Of a DNA stretch of 64,000 nucleotides, positions 1 through 13,578 are shown in pieces; position 1 is the first letter of the stretch; each line of letters opens with the position of its first letter. Position numbers and translations under genes: made by a program. The notes under the pieces were generated by a model that was not told the origin of the DNA, searched no databases, and saw only the letters and a program-made list of their open reading frames with translations. The stretch covers positions 1-64,000 of the forward strand of contig JAHDYG010000012.1 of assembly GCA_023383815.1 (NCBI GenBank). The letters are read 5' to 3'. The stretch is from Rhodocyclaceae bacterium. Its GTDB lineage: Bacteria > Pseudomonadota > Gammaproteobacteria > Burkholderiales > Rhodocyclaceae.

Positions 1-67
1 CAAAACCGCGGGGAACGTTTGAGCGGATCTACAATCCCTGATCCATTCTCCTCCGTACCGATTCCCG

Positions 68-5772
<5,705 letters not shown>

Positions 5773-5776
<4 letters not shown>

Positions 5777-6462
5777 GTTCGTATCGCATCCAGGTCTGGG
5801 ATCTGCCGACACGCCTCTTTCACTGGCTGTTGCTCGGGCTGACCGCAGCAGCGATCGTCAGCGTCAAGATCGGCGGCAACGCGATGGTCTGGCACGGACG
5901 TTTCGGTCACCTGATCGTGGGCCTGATCGCATTCCGCATCGCCTGGGGTTTTGTCGGGTCGAGCACGGCCCGCTTTGCGTACTTCGTCCGGGGGCCGGCC
6001 GCGATCCGGGACTATCTGGCCGGCCGCTGGCACGGGGTTGGCCACAATCCGCTTGGTGCACTGTCGGTCCTTGCGCTGCTTGGGGCGATTGGCTTTCAGG
6101 CGATGACCGGGCTCTTCGCCAACGACGACGTCGCCTTCAGCGGACCGTTGCGTGCAGCCGTGACGTCCGGGACGAGCAACCTGTTGAGCGGCTGGCACCG
6201 ACAGATGGAGTGGATCCTGTACGGACTGATCGCGCTGCACGTCGTGGCGGTGCTGTACCACGTACTCGTGCGCAAGGACGCACTCGTCCTGCCGATGGTT
6301 ACCGGGACCAAGTCCCTTGACGCGCCCCCGGCCGAAGCGTTGCGCTGTGCGGGCTGGCTGGCGCTGGGGTTCGCGCTCGCGGTCGCCGGCATCGTGCTGT
6401 GGCTTACCGGTGGCGGACTGCTGCCTCCGCCTCCGCCCCCGTCGCCGGATCCGGGCTGGTAG
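5773..6462 (+). CDS. Cytochrome b561 family protein
   Basis: Predicted membrane di-haem cytochrome b of the bacterial b561/NiFe-hydrogenase cytochrome-b type, moving electrons in the inner membrane. It opens with a typical motif ([17 protein letters not shown]) and contains spaced histidines on four hydrophobic helices: [16 protein letters not shown], a helix near residues 95-115, and [18 protein letters not shown] final helix precedes a short proline-rich tail ([12 protein letters not shown]). Its 229 residues fit the family. The start overlaps the uvrA stop (ATGA), so the two are probably co-transcribed, although no functional link is evident. The electron partner cannot be told from the sequence. 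Confidence 0.88.
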
Positions 6463-6530
6463 CCGGACGGACTTGAAATGCGGGGTGGCGATGCCCATCT
6501 GCGGGGCATCCCGTCCTGCCGGAGCTGCAC

Positions 6531-6968
6531 ATGAGCTCTCCCCTGCACGTCGTCTGCCCCCACTGCACGGCCGTCAACCGCGTCCCGCAGGACCGCCTGT
6601 CCGGGCACCCTTCGTGCGGCAAGTGCCATCGGCCGCTCTTCGAAGGACAGCCGCTGGCGCTCGGTACGAAGAACTTCGAGCTTCACGTGGGCCGCGGCGA
6701 TCTACCCGTTCTCGTCGATTTCTGGGCACCCTGGTGTGGTCCGTGCCGGACGATGGCGCCCTGGTTTGCGGAGGCTGCCGGCGAGCTTGAACCGGATGTG
6801 CGGCTGGCAAAACTGGACACCGAAGCCGAGCCCGCCCTCGCGAGCCGGTTCGGCATCCGCAGCATCCCGACCCTCATCCTGTTCCGCAGCGGGCGTGAGA
6901 TCGCGCGTCAATCCGGCGCGGTGGGCAGCGCAGACATCGTGCGCTGGGTGCGTCAACACCTGCGTTGA
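6531..6968 (+). CDS. trxC: Thioredoxin 2 with N-terminal zinc ribbon
   Basis: Cytoplasmic thiol-disulfide reductase. The 145-residue product has the TrxC layout: an N-terminal zinc-binding pair of CxxC motifs (CPHC at about 10-13, CGKC at about 27-30), then a thioredoxin fold with the active site WCGPC (cysteines near 69 and 72) and the cis-proline segment RSIPTLILF. GGAG lies 6 bases before ATG 6531. It is convergent with the PRTase gene that ends at 6994. TrxC proteins are typically part of the oxidative-stress response; no OxyR site was recognised here. Confidence 0.94.
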   Translation: MSSPLHVVCPHCTAVNRVPQDRLSGHPSCGKCHRPLFEGQPLALGTKNFELHVGRGDLPVLVDFWAPWCGPCRTMAPWFAEAAGELEPDVRLAKLDTEAEPALASRFGIRSIPTLILFRSGREIARQSGAVGSADIVRWVRQHLR

Positions 6969-6993
6969 TCGTGGCGGTCCGGCGCCTGCTGCA

Positions 6994-7548
6994 TCACGGC
7001 GGGGTGCCGTGGGGGCGGAGCAGGTCGATGCGCAGATCGGATTCGTAGGGCGGCACATTGCATTCGATGATGTCACCGGGTGCGATCTGCAGACGTGCGC
7101 CGATGATCCCGGCCTGTACCGGCAGGCGCGCGACGCAGCGGTCCACGAGGACTGCTGCATGAACCGAGGTGGCACCGCGCGGCCGCAGGAACTCCAGCAC
7201 CCGAGCCAGCGAATGGCCGTGGTAGAGCACGTCGTCCACGACCAGCACGCGCCGTCCGTCGAAGTCGCAGGCGAGCTGTTGCGGATTCGCGTCGAGCAGG
7301 GTTTCGGGGTGCAGCAGACGCAGGTCGTCGCTGTAGCGCTTGACCTTGAGATCGATCCGTTCGATCGGCCAGCCGGGCCGCGCGTGGCGCAGGCGCTGGT
7401 CGAGTGCGTCGGCGAGCGGCGCTCCGCGGCGCAGCACCCCGAGCAGTACGAGCGGGGTGTCGTCGAAGCGGGCGAGGATCTGGCGCGCCATTTGGTCGAG
7501 CAGCGTCTCGACACCGGTGCGGTCATGGAGAAGGAAGCGTTCGTTCAT
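6994..7548 (-). CDS. Phosphoribosyltransferase, PyrR-like
   Basis: Type I PRTase of 184 residues. The PRPP-binding loop is seen as VLVVDDVLYHGHSLARVLE, and the N-terminus contains a PyrR-like PLVLLGVLRRGAPLADAL segment. PyrR proteins regulate pyrimidine operons or act as uracil phosphoribosyltransferases. Here the loop reads DDVLYHGHS in place of the usual DDVLYTGRT, so the activity may differ. It is the last gene of a minus-strand run (pncA, pncB, acp, GNAT, this gene), 32 bp after the GNAT gene. No pyrB or pyrC is nearby. The family is sound; the PyrR label is tentative. Confidence 0.75.
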   Translation of the reverse strand: MNERFLLHDRTGVETLLDQMARQILARFDDTPLVLLGVLRRGAPLADALDQRLRHARPGWPIERIDLKVKRYSDDLRLLHPETLLDANPQQLACDFDGRRVLVVDDVLYHGHSLARVLEFLRPRGATSVHAAVLVDRCVARLPVQAGIIGARLQIAPGDIIECNVPPYESDLRIDLLRPHGTPP

Positions 7549-7580
7549 CGGCGGACTCCGTGACGGGTACGCGGCGGACG

Positions 7581-8108
7581 CTACAGGGTCCGCACGACAT
7601 GAATGGTGCCGGGATCGTCCGTGGCCGCCTCGCGGCGAAAGCCGAGCTGGCGCGCGAACTTCAGCATCCGGTGGTTGTTTGCGAGCACGAATCCTTCCAT
7701 GGTCTTGAGGCCGCGCGCGCGCGCGGCCGCGATCAACGAGCGCATCAGGATGCCGGCGACTCCCGAACCCTGCCAGGCATCATCGATGACGACAGCGAAC
7801 TCGCAGCTCGTGTCGTCCGGGTTGACGACGTAGCGTGCGACTCCGATCTCGGTCTCGACACCCTCGATCTCGACGAGCGCGATGAGGGCGAGGTGGTGCT
7901 CGTAGTCGATGTCCGTCAGGTAGCGCAGTTTCGCTGCCGGCAGTTCCTTGAGCGTGCCCATGAAGCGCGCGTAGCGGGCATCGGCCGAGAGGTGGCGGAC
8001 GAAGTCCTGTTCCATCGCCGCGTCGTCTGCGCGGATCGGACGGATCCGTACCGGCGTGCCGTCAAAGAGCAGGTGCTGGCGGATCAATGCGGTCGGGTAC
8101 TCGGCCAT
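7581..8108 (-). CDS. GNAT family N-acetyltransferase
   Basis: Predicted 175-residue acyl-CoA-dependent acyltransferase. The GNAT core is visible: a VRIRPIRADD start strand, FAVVIDDAWQGSGVAGILMRSL (acetyl-CoA pyrophosphate loop, here QGSGVAG), and an ANNHRMLKFARQLGF C-terminal motif. It resembles the GNAT domain found at the C-terminus of Pat-type protein acetyltransferases, but stands alone. ATG 8108 is 5 bp downstream of the acp stop codon, so the two genes are very probably translated from one mRNA. The substrate is unknown; a free-standing carrier protein next door makes an ACP-linked acyl group a possibility, which is inference. Confidence 0.85.
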   Translation of the reverse strand: MAEYPTALIRQHLLFDGTPVRIRPIRADDAAMEQDFVRHLSADARYARFMGTLKELPAAKLRYLTDIDYEHHLALIALVEIEGVETEIGVARYVVNPDDTSCEFAVVIDDAWQGSGVAGILMRSLIAAARARGLKTMEGFVLANNHRMLKFARQLGFRREAATDDPGTIHVVRTL

Positions 8109-8113
8109 CACGC

Positions 8114-8380
8114 TCAACCCGTGGCGGGACCGGCTTGCGCCAGGTGCCCCGCGTACCAGCCGAGGATGCCGTCCAGGGTCGCGAGCCGGGCGTACTCGGT
8201 TTCGGGGATTTCCGCGCCGAGCCGCTCGTGCAGCGCATCGACGAGGTTCAGGCAGTCCATCGAATCGAACTCGATCTGGCGGCGCAGCGGCACTGCGGGG
8301 TCGAGGGTTGCGAGGTCGGTTTCGGGTGCGATGGCCAGGATTGCGTCGAGCACCTTGCGGCGCAGTTCCTCGGGGCTCAC
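8114..8380 (-). CDS. Free-standing acyl carrier protein
   Basis: Small carrier of 88 residues. The phosphopantetheine attachment motif is EFDSMDCLNLVDAL, with Ser40 as the modified residue, and the flanking helices are ACP-like (VLDAILAIAPETDL). GTG 8380 was chosen because GGAGGT lies 6 bases upstream and because it overlaps the pncB stop as GTGA, the pattern used by its neighbours. The gene lies between nicotinate phosphoribosyltransferase and a GNAT acetyltransferase, an unexpected place for an ACP. No ketosynthase, acyl-ACP synthetase or phosphopantetheinyl transferase is encoded nearby. It is not the fatty-acid-synthesis AcpP by context. Confidence 0.85.
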   Translation of the reverse strand: MSPEELRRKVLDAILAIAPETDLATLDPAVPLRRQIEFDSMDCLNLVDALHERLGAEIPETEYARLATLDGILGWYAGHLAQAGPATG

Positions 8381-9774
8381 GGCGGACCTCCGCCACGGTT
8401 GCAGTCCGGGAGGGCGCTTCCGGCATCGATGGCCGCGGTGAGCGTCTGCAAGCCCTTCGAGATGCGTACCGGATACCCCTCGGGCGACGCGGCGCGGTCG
8501 AGCAGATGGGGTGGCAGCGTCGCGAGCTGATCCTTGAGCCGCTGGCGTGCTTCGACGAGTTGCGCGCGACCGGACGAGGTATCCAGACGGCGTCCTCCGC
8601 GCATCGCGGGCTGCAGCAGGGCGGTGCCCTCGCACGGTTCGTCCAGCGTCGCCAGCACGTCTTCGCAGGCGATCCCGTGGGCACCGTAACGGCGGAAAAC
8701 CTGTTTTCGGCCCGGCCAGGTGGCCTTGCCCTCGGATCGCTTGCGCCGGGCGTGTCCGGCGTACTCCTGCAGCTTGTAGGCGCAATCGAGCCAGGGTTGG
8801 TCGGCGACGGTGTTCATGCGGGTGCCGACGCCGAAGCCGTCGATCGGTGCGCCGGAGGCGAGCAGCTCGTCGATCCGGTCCTCGTCGAGATTGCCGCTCA
8901 CGAAGATCCGCACGCCGGGAAGTCCGCCGGCATCCAGAATCGCACGCACGCGGTGGGCATGTGCGCCGAGGTCGCCGCTGTCGATGCGAACCGCCTGCAC
9001 CGCGATGCCCTGCGCCTGCAGGCGCCGCGCCAGCGCGGGCAGCCGTGCCGCCGCCGCTTCGGTGTCGTAGGTGTCGATGAGCAAGGTGTTGGCTTGTGGA
9101 TGCGAGCGTGCGAAATGCTCGAAGGCGGCGAGTTCGTCGTCGTGGGCCTGGATGAACGAGTGCGCCATCGTGCCGAACAGCGGGATGTCCCAGCGCAGGC
9201 CTGCGAGCACGGTCGCCGTGCCGTCGAAGCCGGCGAGATGGCTCGCGCGCGCCGACAGCAGTGCGGCCTCGGCGCCGTGTGCGCGGCGCATGCCGAAATC
9301 GACCAGCGTCCGGCCCGGCGCAGCGAGCACGCAGCGTACGGCCTTCGATGCCACCATCGTCGGATACTGCAGGAGGTTGATCAGGCGCGACTCGACGAGC
9401 TGCGCCACCGGCAGCGGGGCGACGACCCGCAGCAGCGGCTCGTCGGCAAAGAACACGGTGCCCTCCGGAAGGGCGTCGACGTCGCCGTCGAAATGCAACC
9501 CGGACAGCCAGTCCAGAAATGAGGGATCGAAGCGCCCACTGGCACCCAGCCATTCCAGTTCCGCGGGCGAGATCCGGAGCGTTTCGAGATATTCGAGCGC
9601 CTGGTCCAGACCCGCGGCGACGAGGAAGTTGCGCGCCGGTGGAAGCTTGCGGACGAAGAACTCGAACACCGCCATCCCGTGCATGCCGGCGTCGAAGTAC
9701 GCCTGCATCATCGTGAGCTGGTACAGGTCGGTGAGCAGCGCGCTCTCGCCTTCCGGCGGCATCTGGCTCAGCAT
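8377..9774 (-). CDS. pncB: Nicotinate phosphoribosyltransferase
   Basis: Second step of the Preiss-Handler NAD salvage route: nicotinate plus PRPP gives nicotinate mononucleotide. The 465-residue product begins with the family signature ALLTDLYQLTMMQAYF. It retains the FEFFVR segment, the active-site region GTMAHSFIQAH, and the phosphate-binding part with DTYDT and IRIDSGDL-type motifs (VRIDSGDLGAHA). The start overlaps the pncA stop by 7 bp and the stop overlaps the acp start. With pncA upstream it converts nicotinamide to NaMN in two steps. NadD and NadE are not in the window. Confidence 0.93.
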   Translation of the reverse strand: MLSQMPPEGESALLTDLYQLTMMQAYFDAGMHGMAVFEFFVRKLPPARNFLVAAGLDQALEYLETLRISPAELEWLGASGRFDPSFLDWLSGLHFDGDVDALPEGTVFFADEPLLRVVAPLPVAQLVESRLINLLQYPTMVASKAVRCVLAAPGRTLVDFGMRRAHGAEAALLSARASHLAGFDGTATVLAGLRWDIPLFGTMAHSFIQAHDDELAAFEHFARSHPQANTLLIDTYDTEAAAARLPALARRLQAQGIAVQAVRIDSGDLGAHAHRVRAILDAGGLPGVRIFVSGNLDEDRIDELLASGAPIDGFGVGTRMNTVADQPWLDCAYKLQEYAGHARRKRSEGKATWPGRKQVFRRYGAHGIACEDVLATLDEPCEGTALLQPAMRGGRRLDTSSGRAQLVEARQRLKDQLATLPPHLLDRAASPEGYPVRISKGLQTLTAAIDAGSALPDCNRGGGPP

Positions 9775-10367
9775 GCCGGCGCGCCGCCGCGTGTGTCCGA
9801 CATCTTCGCACCGAGCCGGACCATCTCGGCGATCGCCCGTTCGCCGTCACCGGGTGTGACGTCGACCGCCCGGATCGCATCGGTCAGCACGATCACCCGA
9901 TAGCCCAGCCGCAGTGCGTCGCGAACGGTGTTGAGCACGCAGTAGTCGGTCGCGAGCCCGCCGACGAAGAGCCGCGCCGCGCCGGCGGCGCGCAGGTGTT
10001 CATCCAGGTCGGTGCCCTCGAACCCCGAGTAGGCGTCGGCCGCGGCACGCGTGGCCTTCGAGACGATACGGGTCGCGGCCGGCAGCGCGAGCTGTGCGGC
10101 GAAGGCGGCGCCTTCCGTGTGCGCGATGCAGTGGGGCGGCCAGGGCCCGCCCTGCTCGCGAAACGAACAGTGATCGGGCGGATGCCAGTCGCGTGTCGCA
10201 AATACCGGCAGGCCTAGTGTGGCGAAGCGCCCGGCGAGGCGGGACAGCCTCGGCACCACTGCATCCCCGTCGGGCACGGCGAGCGCACCGCCGGGCAGAA
10301 AGTCATTCTGCACATCGACGAGGACCAGCGCATCACCCGGACCGATCGCCACGGATGGATCTTCCAT
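9768..10367 (-). CDS. pncA: Nicotinamidase
   Basis: Hydrolyses nicotinamide to nicotinate and ammonia. The 199-residue isochorismatase-like fold has the expected catalytic Asp in ALVLVDVQNDFLPGG, the metal-ligand set D-x-H in ATRDWHPPDHCSF, the catalytic Lys in IVSKATRAAADAYSGF, and the nucleophile Cys in GGLATDYCVLNTV. ATG 10367 is preceded by GGAGG, which abuts a 13-bp inverted repeat in the leader. It is the first gene of the minus-strand NAD-salvage run and follows the sortase gene by 57 bp. Confidence 0.94.
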   Translation of the reverse strand: MEDPSVAIGPGDALVLVDVQNDFLPGGALAVPDGDAVVPRLSRLAGRFATLGLPVFATRDWHPPDHCSFREQGGPWPPHCIAHTEGAAFAAQLALPAATRIVSKATRAAADAYSGFEGTDLDEHLRAAGAARLFVGGLATDYCVLNTVRDALRLGYRVIVLTDAIRAVDVTPGDGERAIAEMVRLGAKMSDTRGGAPAC

Positions 10368-10375
10368 AGCCCCTC

Positions 10376-10423
10376 CTGCAGGAACGGGTGCGGTCCGTAC
10401 CGCGCCGCGCCCCGTTCCTGCAG
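10376..10423 (-). promoter_or_regulatory. Stem-loop between sortase gene and pncA start
   Basis: Perfect 13-base arms CTGCAGGAACGGG / CCCGTTCCTGCAG with a 22-base GC-rich loop that can itself pair (GCGGT...ACCGC). It starts 2 bases after the sortase stop and ends on the first base of the pncA ribosome-binding site. No T-run follows on either strand. It may be a transcript end, an RNA-stability element or a translational control hairpin. Confidence 0.55.
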
Positions 10424-10424
10424 T

Positions 10425-11162
10425 CTACCGGATGCCGGCGGCCACGTGCACCGCAAGCGCGCCGTGCGTTTGGGCGCTGTCGAGCGCCTCGGCAAACACC
10501 GCGTAGCGCAGTGGGCCGCCGGGCTGGACGGCCTTGAAGGGGTAGCAGGTCACGAGGGTCAGCCGGGTGCCGGCGGGGGGTTGGGCGAGGAGTTCGAGAT
10601 CTTCCTTGTCGACGACTTCGGTGTGGGCGACACGGTAGCGCAGGCGGCGCCGGTCGGGGGTTTCGACGATGAGTTCGTCGCCGTTCCCGAGCCATTGCAG
10701 GAAGGCGAAGTGGGTGTCGCGGTGGGCGCCGACGACGCTGTTGCCTGGGCTGCCGGGGCGCGGGGTGCCGAACACGTGGCCGGGGCCGAAGGCGAGCGTG
10801 CGGTCGTCGGCGCCGGCGAGCACGTAGAGCTCGACTCCGCGCTCCGGTGCGCTCAGACGGGCCACGGGCCAGGTGTCGGCCCATGGCCACGGCCGCACTG
10901 CCGTGCGCTCGGGACCGGTTTCCGCCCACGCGGCGCGGATCAGGAGTTGCGCGACGACGGCCTTGCCCTGGATCCAGGCCGCCTGGCCCAGTTGCCAGAG
11001 CGCGAACGCAAGCACCAGCAGGGTTGCGGCGGAGGCGATGCGGGTGCGCCAGTTGCCGCTGCGGGGTCTGCGAGGGGTGGTGCAGCGACGGGCCGGCCAG
11101 GTGCAGCCCGGGCGCAGGAAGCGCTGGCTCGCGCAGTCGCGGCAGAGGTCGGGGCGGTTCAT
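10425..11162 (-). CDS. Class GN sortase
   Basis: Transpeptidase of the proteobacterial dedicated sortase type, anchored in the inner membrane and acting in the periplasm. The 245-residue product has an N-terminal transmembrane segment (ATLLVLAFALWQLGQAAWI) and the sortase core. Catalytic His147 lies in SVVGAHRDTHF and catalytic Cys206 in LTLVTCYPFK, with a conserved Arg in GGPLRYAVF. A leading CRDC cysteine pair at the cytoplasmic N-terminus is unusual. It overlaps the target-protein gene by 4 bp (ATGA), matching the one-sortase-one-substrate arrangement of this family. Confidence 0.92.
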   Translation of the reverse strand: MNRPDLCRDCASQRFLRPGCTWPARRCTTPRRPRSGNWRTRIASAATLLVLAFALWQLGQAAWIQGKAVVAQLLIRAAWAETGPERTAVRPWPWADTWPVARLSAPERGVELYVLAGADDRTLAFGPGHVFGTPRPGSPGNSVVGAHRDTHFAFLQWLGNGDELIVETPDRRRLRYRVAHTEVVDKEDLELLAQPPAGTRLTLVTCYPFKAVQPGGPLRYAVFAEALDSAQTHGALAVHVAAGIR

Positions 11163-13306
11163 GCGGACCTCCTTGCGGTACTGCGCCGGCCGGGGCGGCG
11201 CCAGTGCAGCGCGGCGGCGAGGAGCAGCGCCAGCGCGCCGAAGAGCGCATGCCGGTGCAGGCCGCTCGCCCCGCGCGGCAATTCGCCGAAGACCGCCTCG
11301 TGCTTCCAGCCGTCGGGGAGATGGGTCGGCACCGCGCTGCTCGCGAGCTTCGCCTCCTGTGGTCGGGCGGGCGTGCGGTCGACCGCGACGAGGCTGGTAT
11401 GGCGGCTGACGAGGTGGTGCTCGAGCGCCAGCGCGACGATCTGCTGGCGGACGAGGGCTTCATCGGAGCCGTCGTGCAGGGTGTCTTCGAGTTCGCCGAT
11501 CTTGTGCCGTGCCCACAGCTTGCCGACGCCATGCCCCGGGTTCGCCTCGCTCATGCGGATGCGCGAGGACCAGTCGAGCGTACCGATGCGGCCGTTGACG
11601 ACGACCTCGCCGCCCGCCCGCGCGAGGGCGGCGCTGACGAGCAGGGGTTCGCCCAGATAGAGGTCGGGGATGCGGCGCGGCCACTGGTCGGCCTCCGGGT
11701 CTTCGCTCCAGCGCACCGTGATTCCCTTGAGGACCGGGGTTTCGAGCTTGCGGAAGAGTTCCTCCATGCGCGCCTGCACGGTATCGACGCGTCCGATGTA
11801 GGTGAAGGTGCCGCGCCCGCTTTCGGCCGCCTTGCGCATGAAGTGGCTGTTCGGTGCCGAGCCGATGCCGATCGTGAACAGGCGCGAATCCCCGAGCCGG
11901 CGCTCGATCAGCGCGAAGAGCTCGTCCTCGTTGGCGACCGCGCCGTCGGTGAGGAAGATCACCTGGCGCACGCGGCCCGCTTCCTCGCGCGCGTCGAGGG
12001 CACGTTCGAGCGCCGGGAGCATCTCGGTGCCGCCGTTCGCTTCGAGCCCTTGAACCCAGGCGCTCGCGCGGGCGACGTTCGCACCGTCGGCAGGGCGTGC
12101 TTCGTCGAAGAGCGCCCGGGGGACGGAGTTGAACTCGATGATGTTGAAGCGATCCTCCGGCTTGAGCCGCTGCAGCGCCAGCACGAGTGCCGCGCGTGCC
12201 TGCTCGATCGAAGCGCCGTGCATCGAACCCGAGGTGTCGAGCACGAACACCACCTCGCGCGGAAGGCGCGTCGCGTCCTGCGGCCGGCTCGGCGGGATCA
12301 GCATCAGCAGGGCATGGCTGCGGCCGGACGCGGTCGCACCCGGGTCGGCGAAGAGCACCGCCGAAGGCGAGCGGACCGGGTCGAGCGACCATTCGAGTTC
12401 GAAATCGCGATCGGCCGGCACCGTGCCCCGGGCAAGCGTGGCGACGCGCTGGTGCACGTCCGGCGCCTGAACGTCGATCGCATGGTGCAGGCTCTCGATC
12501 CGCGCGATCGGCGCGCCCGCGTCGACCACCACGGTGAGTCGCAGCGGGTTCTGGTGGGTCGAGCCGGGCGGCAGGACCGGGGGCGTGATCCGCGAGGCAT
12601 CCGGAACCCGATCGGTATCGGGCGACCAGCCGGCGCCGGGGTCCGTGGGTGCGGCAAGCGCGGTGCCCGGAATGTAGCGCGGACCGACCACCATCGGAAA
12701 GCGCAGGCGGTAGCGCCCGGCGCCATCGACTTCCTCCCACGCGAGGGTCTGCTGGTATTCGATCTCGATCCGGATTTCCTCCTGCGGGCCGATGTTGGCG
12801 ACCCGCGTCGTGAAGAGATTCGGACGCGACTGCTCGACCAGCGAGGCGCGCTGCCCGGCACTGCGAGCACGATCGTAGGCCGCCTGCGCCGCTTCGCGCT
12901 CGCGGATTTCTCCCTCGACGAGGCGTTCGCCGATCTGCATGCGCAGGCGATCTACGGCGGCATTCTCGGGGAGCGGGAAGGCATACACCCCTTCGAGCCA
13001 GGCTTCTGCGGGATTGCGGAAGCGCTGCACGACGCGGGTGCGCGCGAGCGGCCCGCTGACCTGGATCGTGACCTCGGTTTCGAGCAGCGGTGCGGCGGCC
13101 GACGTCGCGGCGCCGCGCAAGCTGAGGCCGCCGGTGGAAACGGTGGGTCGTGATTCCTGAGCCTGCACCGGCCCGGCCAGCAGCAGCACGAGCGCTCCGA
13201 GCACGAAGCTGGCCAGGAGTGCCGCGGCGAAGGCGCGAACGGCCAGGCCGACGAGTTCGACGGCCAGGTGAGGCTGCTTGTCCGGCCGGGCGGGAGCAGT
13301 GTGCAT
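11159..13306 (-). CDS. Sortase target protein with VIT and vWA domains
   Basis: Likely sole substrate of the adjacent sortase. The 715-residue product has an N-terminal signal/membrane segment ending in PVQAQ, a VIT domain (LLETEVTIQVSGPLARTRV, about residues 50-180), a von Willebrand A domain with the MIDAS motif VFVLDTSGSMHG (Asp357), and a C-terminal sorting signal. That signal is an LPRGASG-like motif, a hydrophobic helix (ALFGALALLLAAAL) and a basic tail (RRPGRRSTARR). ATG 13306 was chosen for its upstream GGAGGAA; a longer in-frame extension exists without such a site. It matches the marine proteobacterial sortase-target family. The anchoring destination in a Gram-negative cell is not known. 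Confidence 0.9.
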   Translation of the reverse strand: MHTAPARPDKQPHLAVELVGLAVRAFAAALLASFVLGALVLLLAGPVQAQESRPTVSTGGLSLRGAATSAAAPLLETEVTIQVSGPLARTRVVQRFRNPAEAWLEGVYAFPLPENAAVDRLRMQIGERLVEGEIREREAAQAAYDRARSAGQRASLVEQSRPNLFTTRVANIGPQEEIRIEIEYQQTLAWEEVDGAGRYRLRFPMVVGPRYIPGTALAAPTDPGAGWSPDTDRVPDASRITPPVLPPGSTHQNPLRLTVVVDAGAPIARIESLHHAIDVQAPDVHQRVATLARGTVPADRDFELEWSLDPVRSPSAVLFADPGATASGRSHALLMLIPPSRPQDATRLPREVVFVLDTSGSMHGASIEQARAALVLALQRLKPEDRFNIIEFNSVPRALFDEARPADGANVARASAWVQGLEANGGTEMLPALERALDAREEAGRVRQVIFLTDGAVANEDELFALIERRLGDSRLFTIGIGSAPNSHFMRKAAESGRGTFTYIGRVDTVQARMEELFRKLETPVLKGITVRWSEDPEADQWPRRIPDLYLGEPLLVSAALARAGGEVVVNGRIGTLDWSSRIRMSEANPGHGVGKLWARHKIGELEDTLHDGSDEALVRQQIVALALEHHLVSRHTSLVAVDRTPARPQEAKLASSAVPTHLPDGWKHEAVFGELPRGASGLHRHALFGALALLLAAALHWRRPGRRSTARRSA

Positions 13307-13578
13307 GGGTTCCTCCACTCGAAGTGCGGGCGGGAGTGCCCGTGTGCACATTGGGCGCCCGGAAGCGGGCGCGACCCGGGGCGAAAACGGGCAGGACCCT
13401 GATCGATTGTGGCGAAACGATGGCAATCGCACGGGCCGGAACCTCGCTCTCCGCGCAGCGCGCGCGGCGGGCCGCCCGGGCTGTGCCGATTTCGTCATCC
13501 GGGGTGCCCGTTCGCGACAAGCGGCGGGCGCGCATTTGTCCTACCCTGAAGGGCATGCCATTCCTTCCGGACTGATCG

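Noticed and set aside
7711-7731. GC-alternating run in the GNAT gene as a repeat element
   Set aside because: It encodes an Ala/Arg-rich helix in frame and is explained by codon bias.
10446-13153. Long plus-strand frames opposite the sortase and its target
   Set aside because: The sortase catalytic residues, the MIDAS motif and the VIT domain are all on the minus strand.
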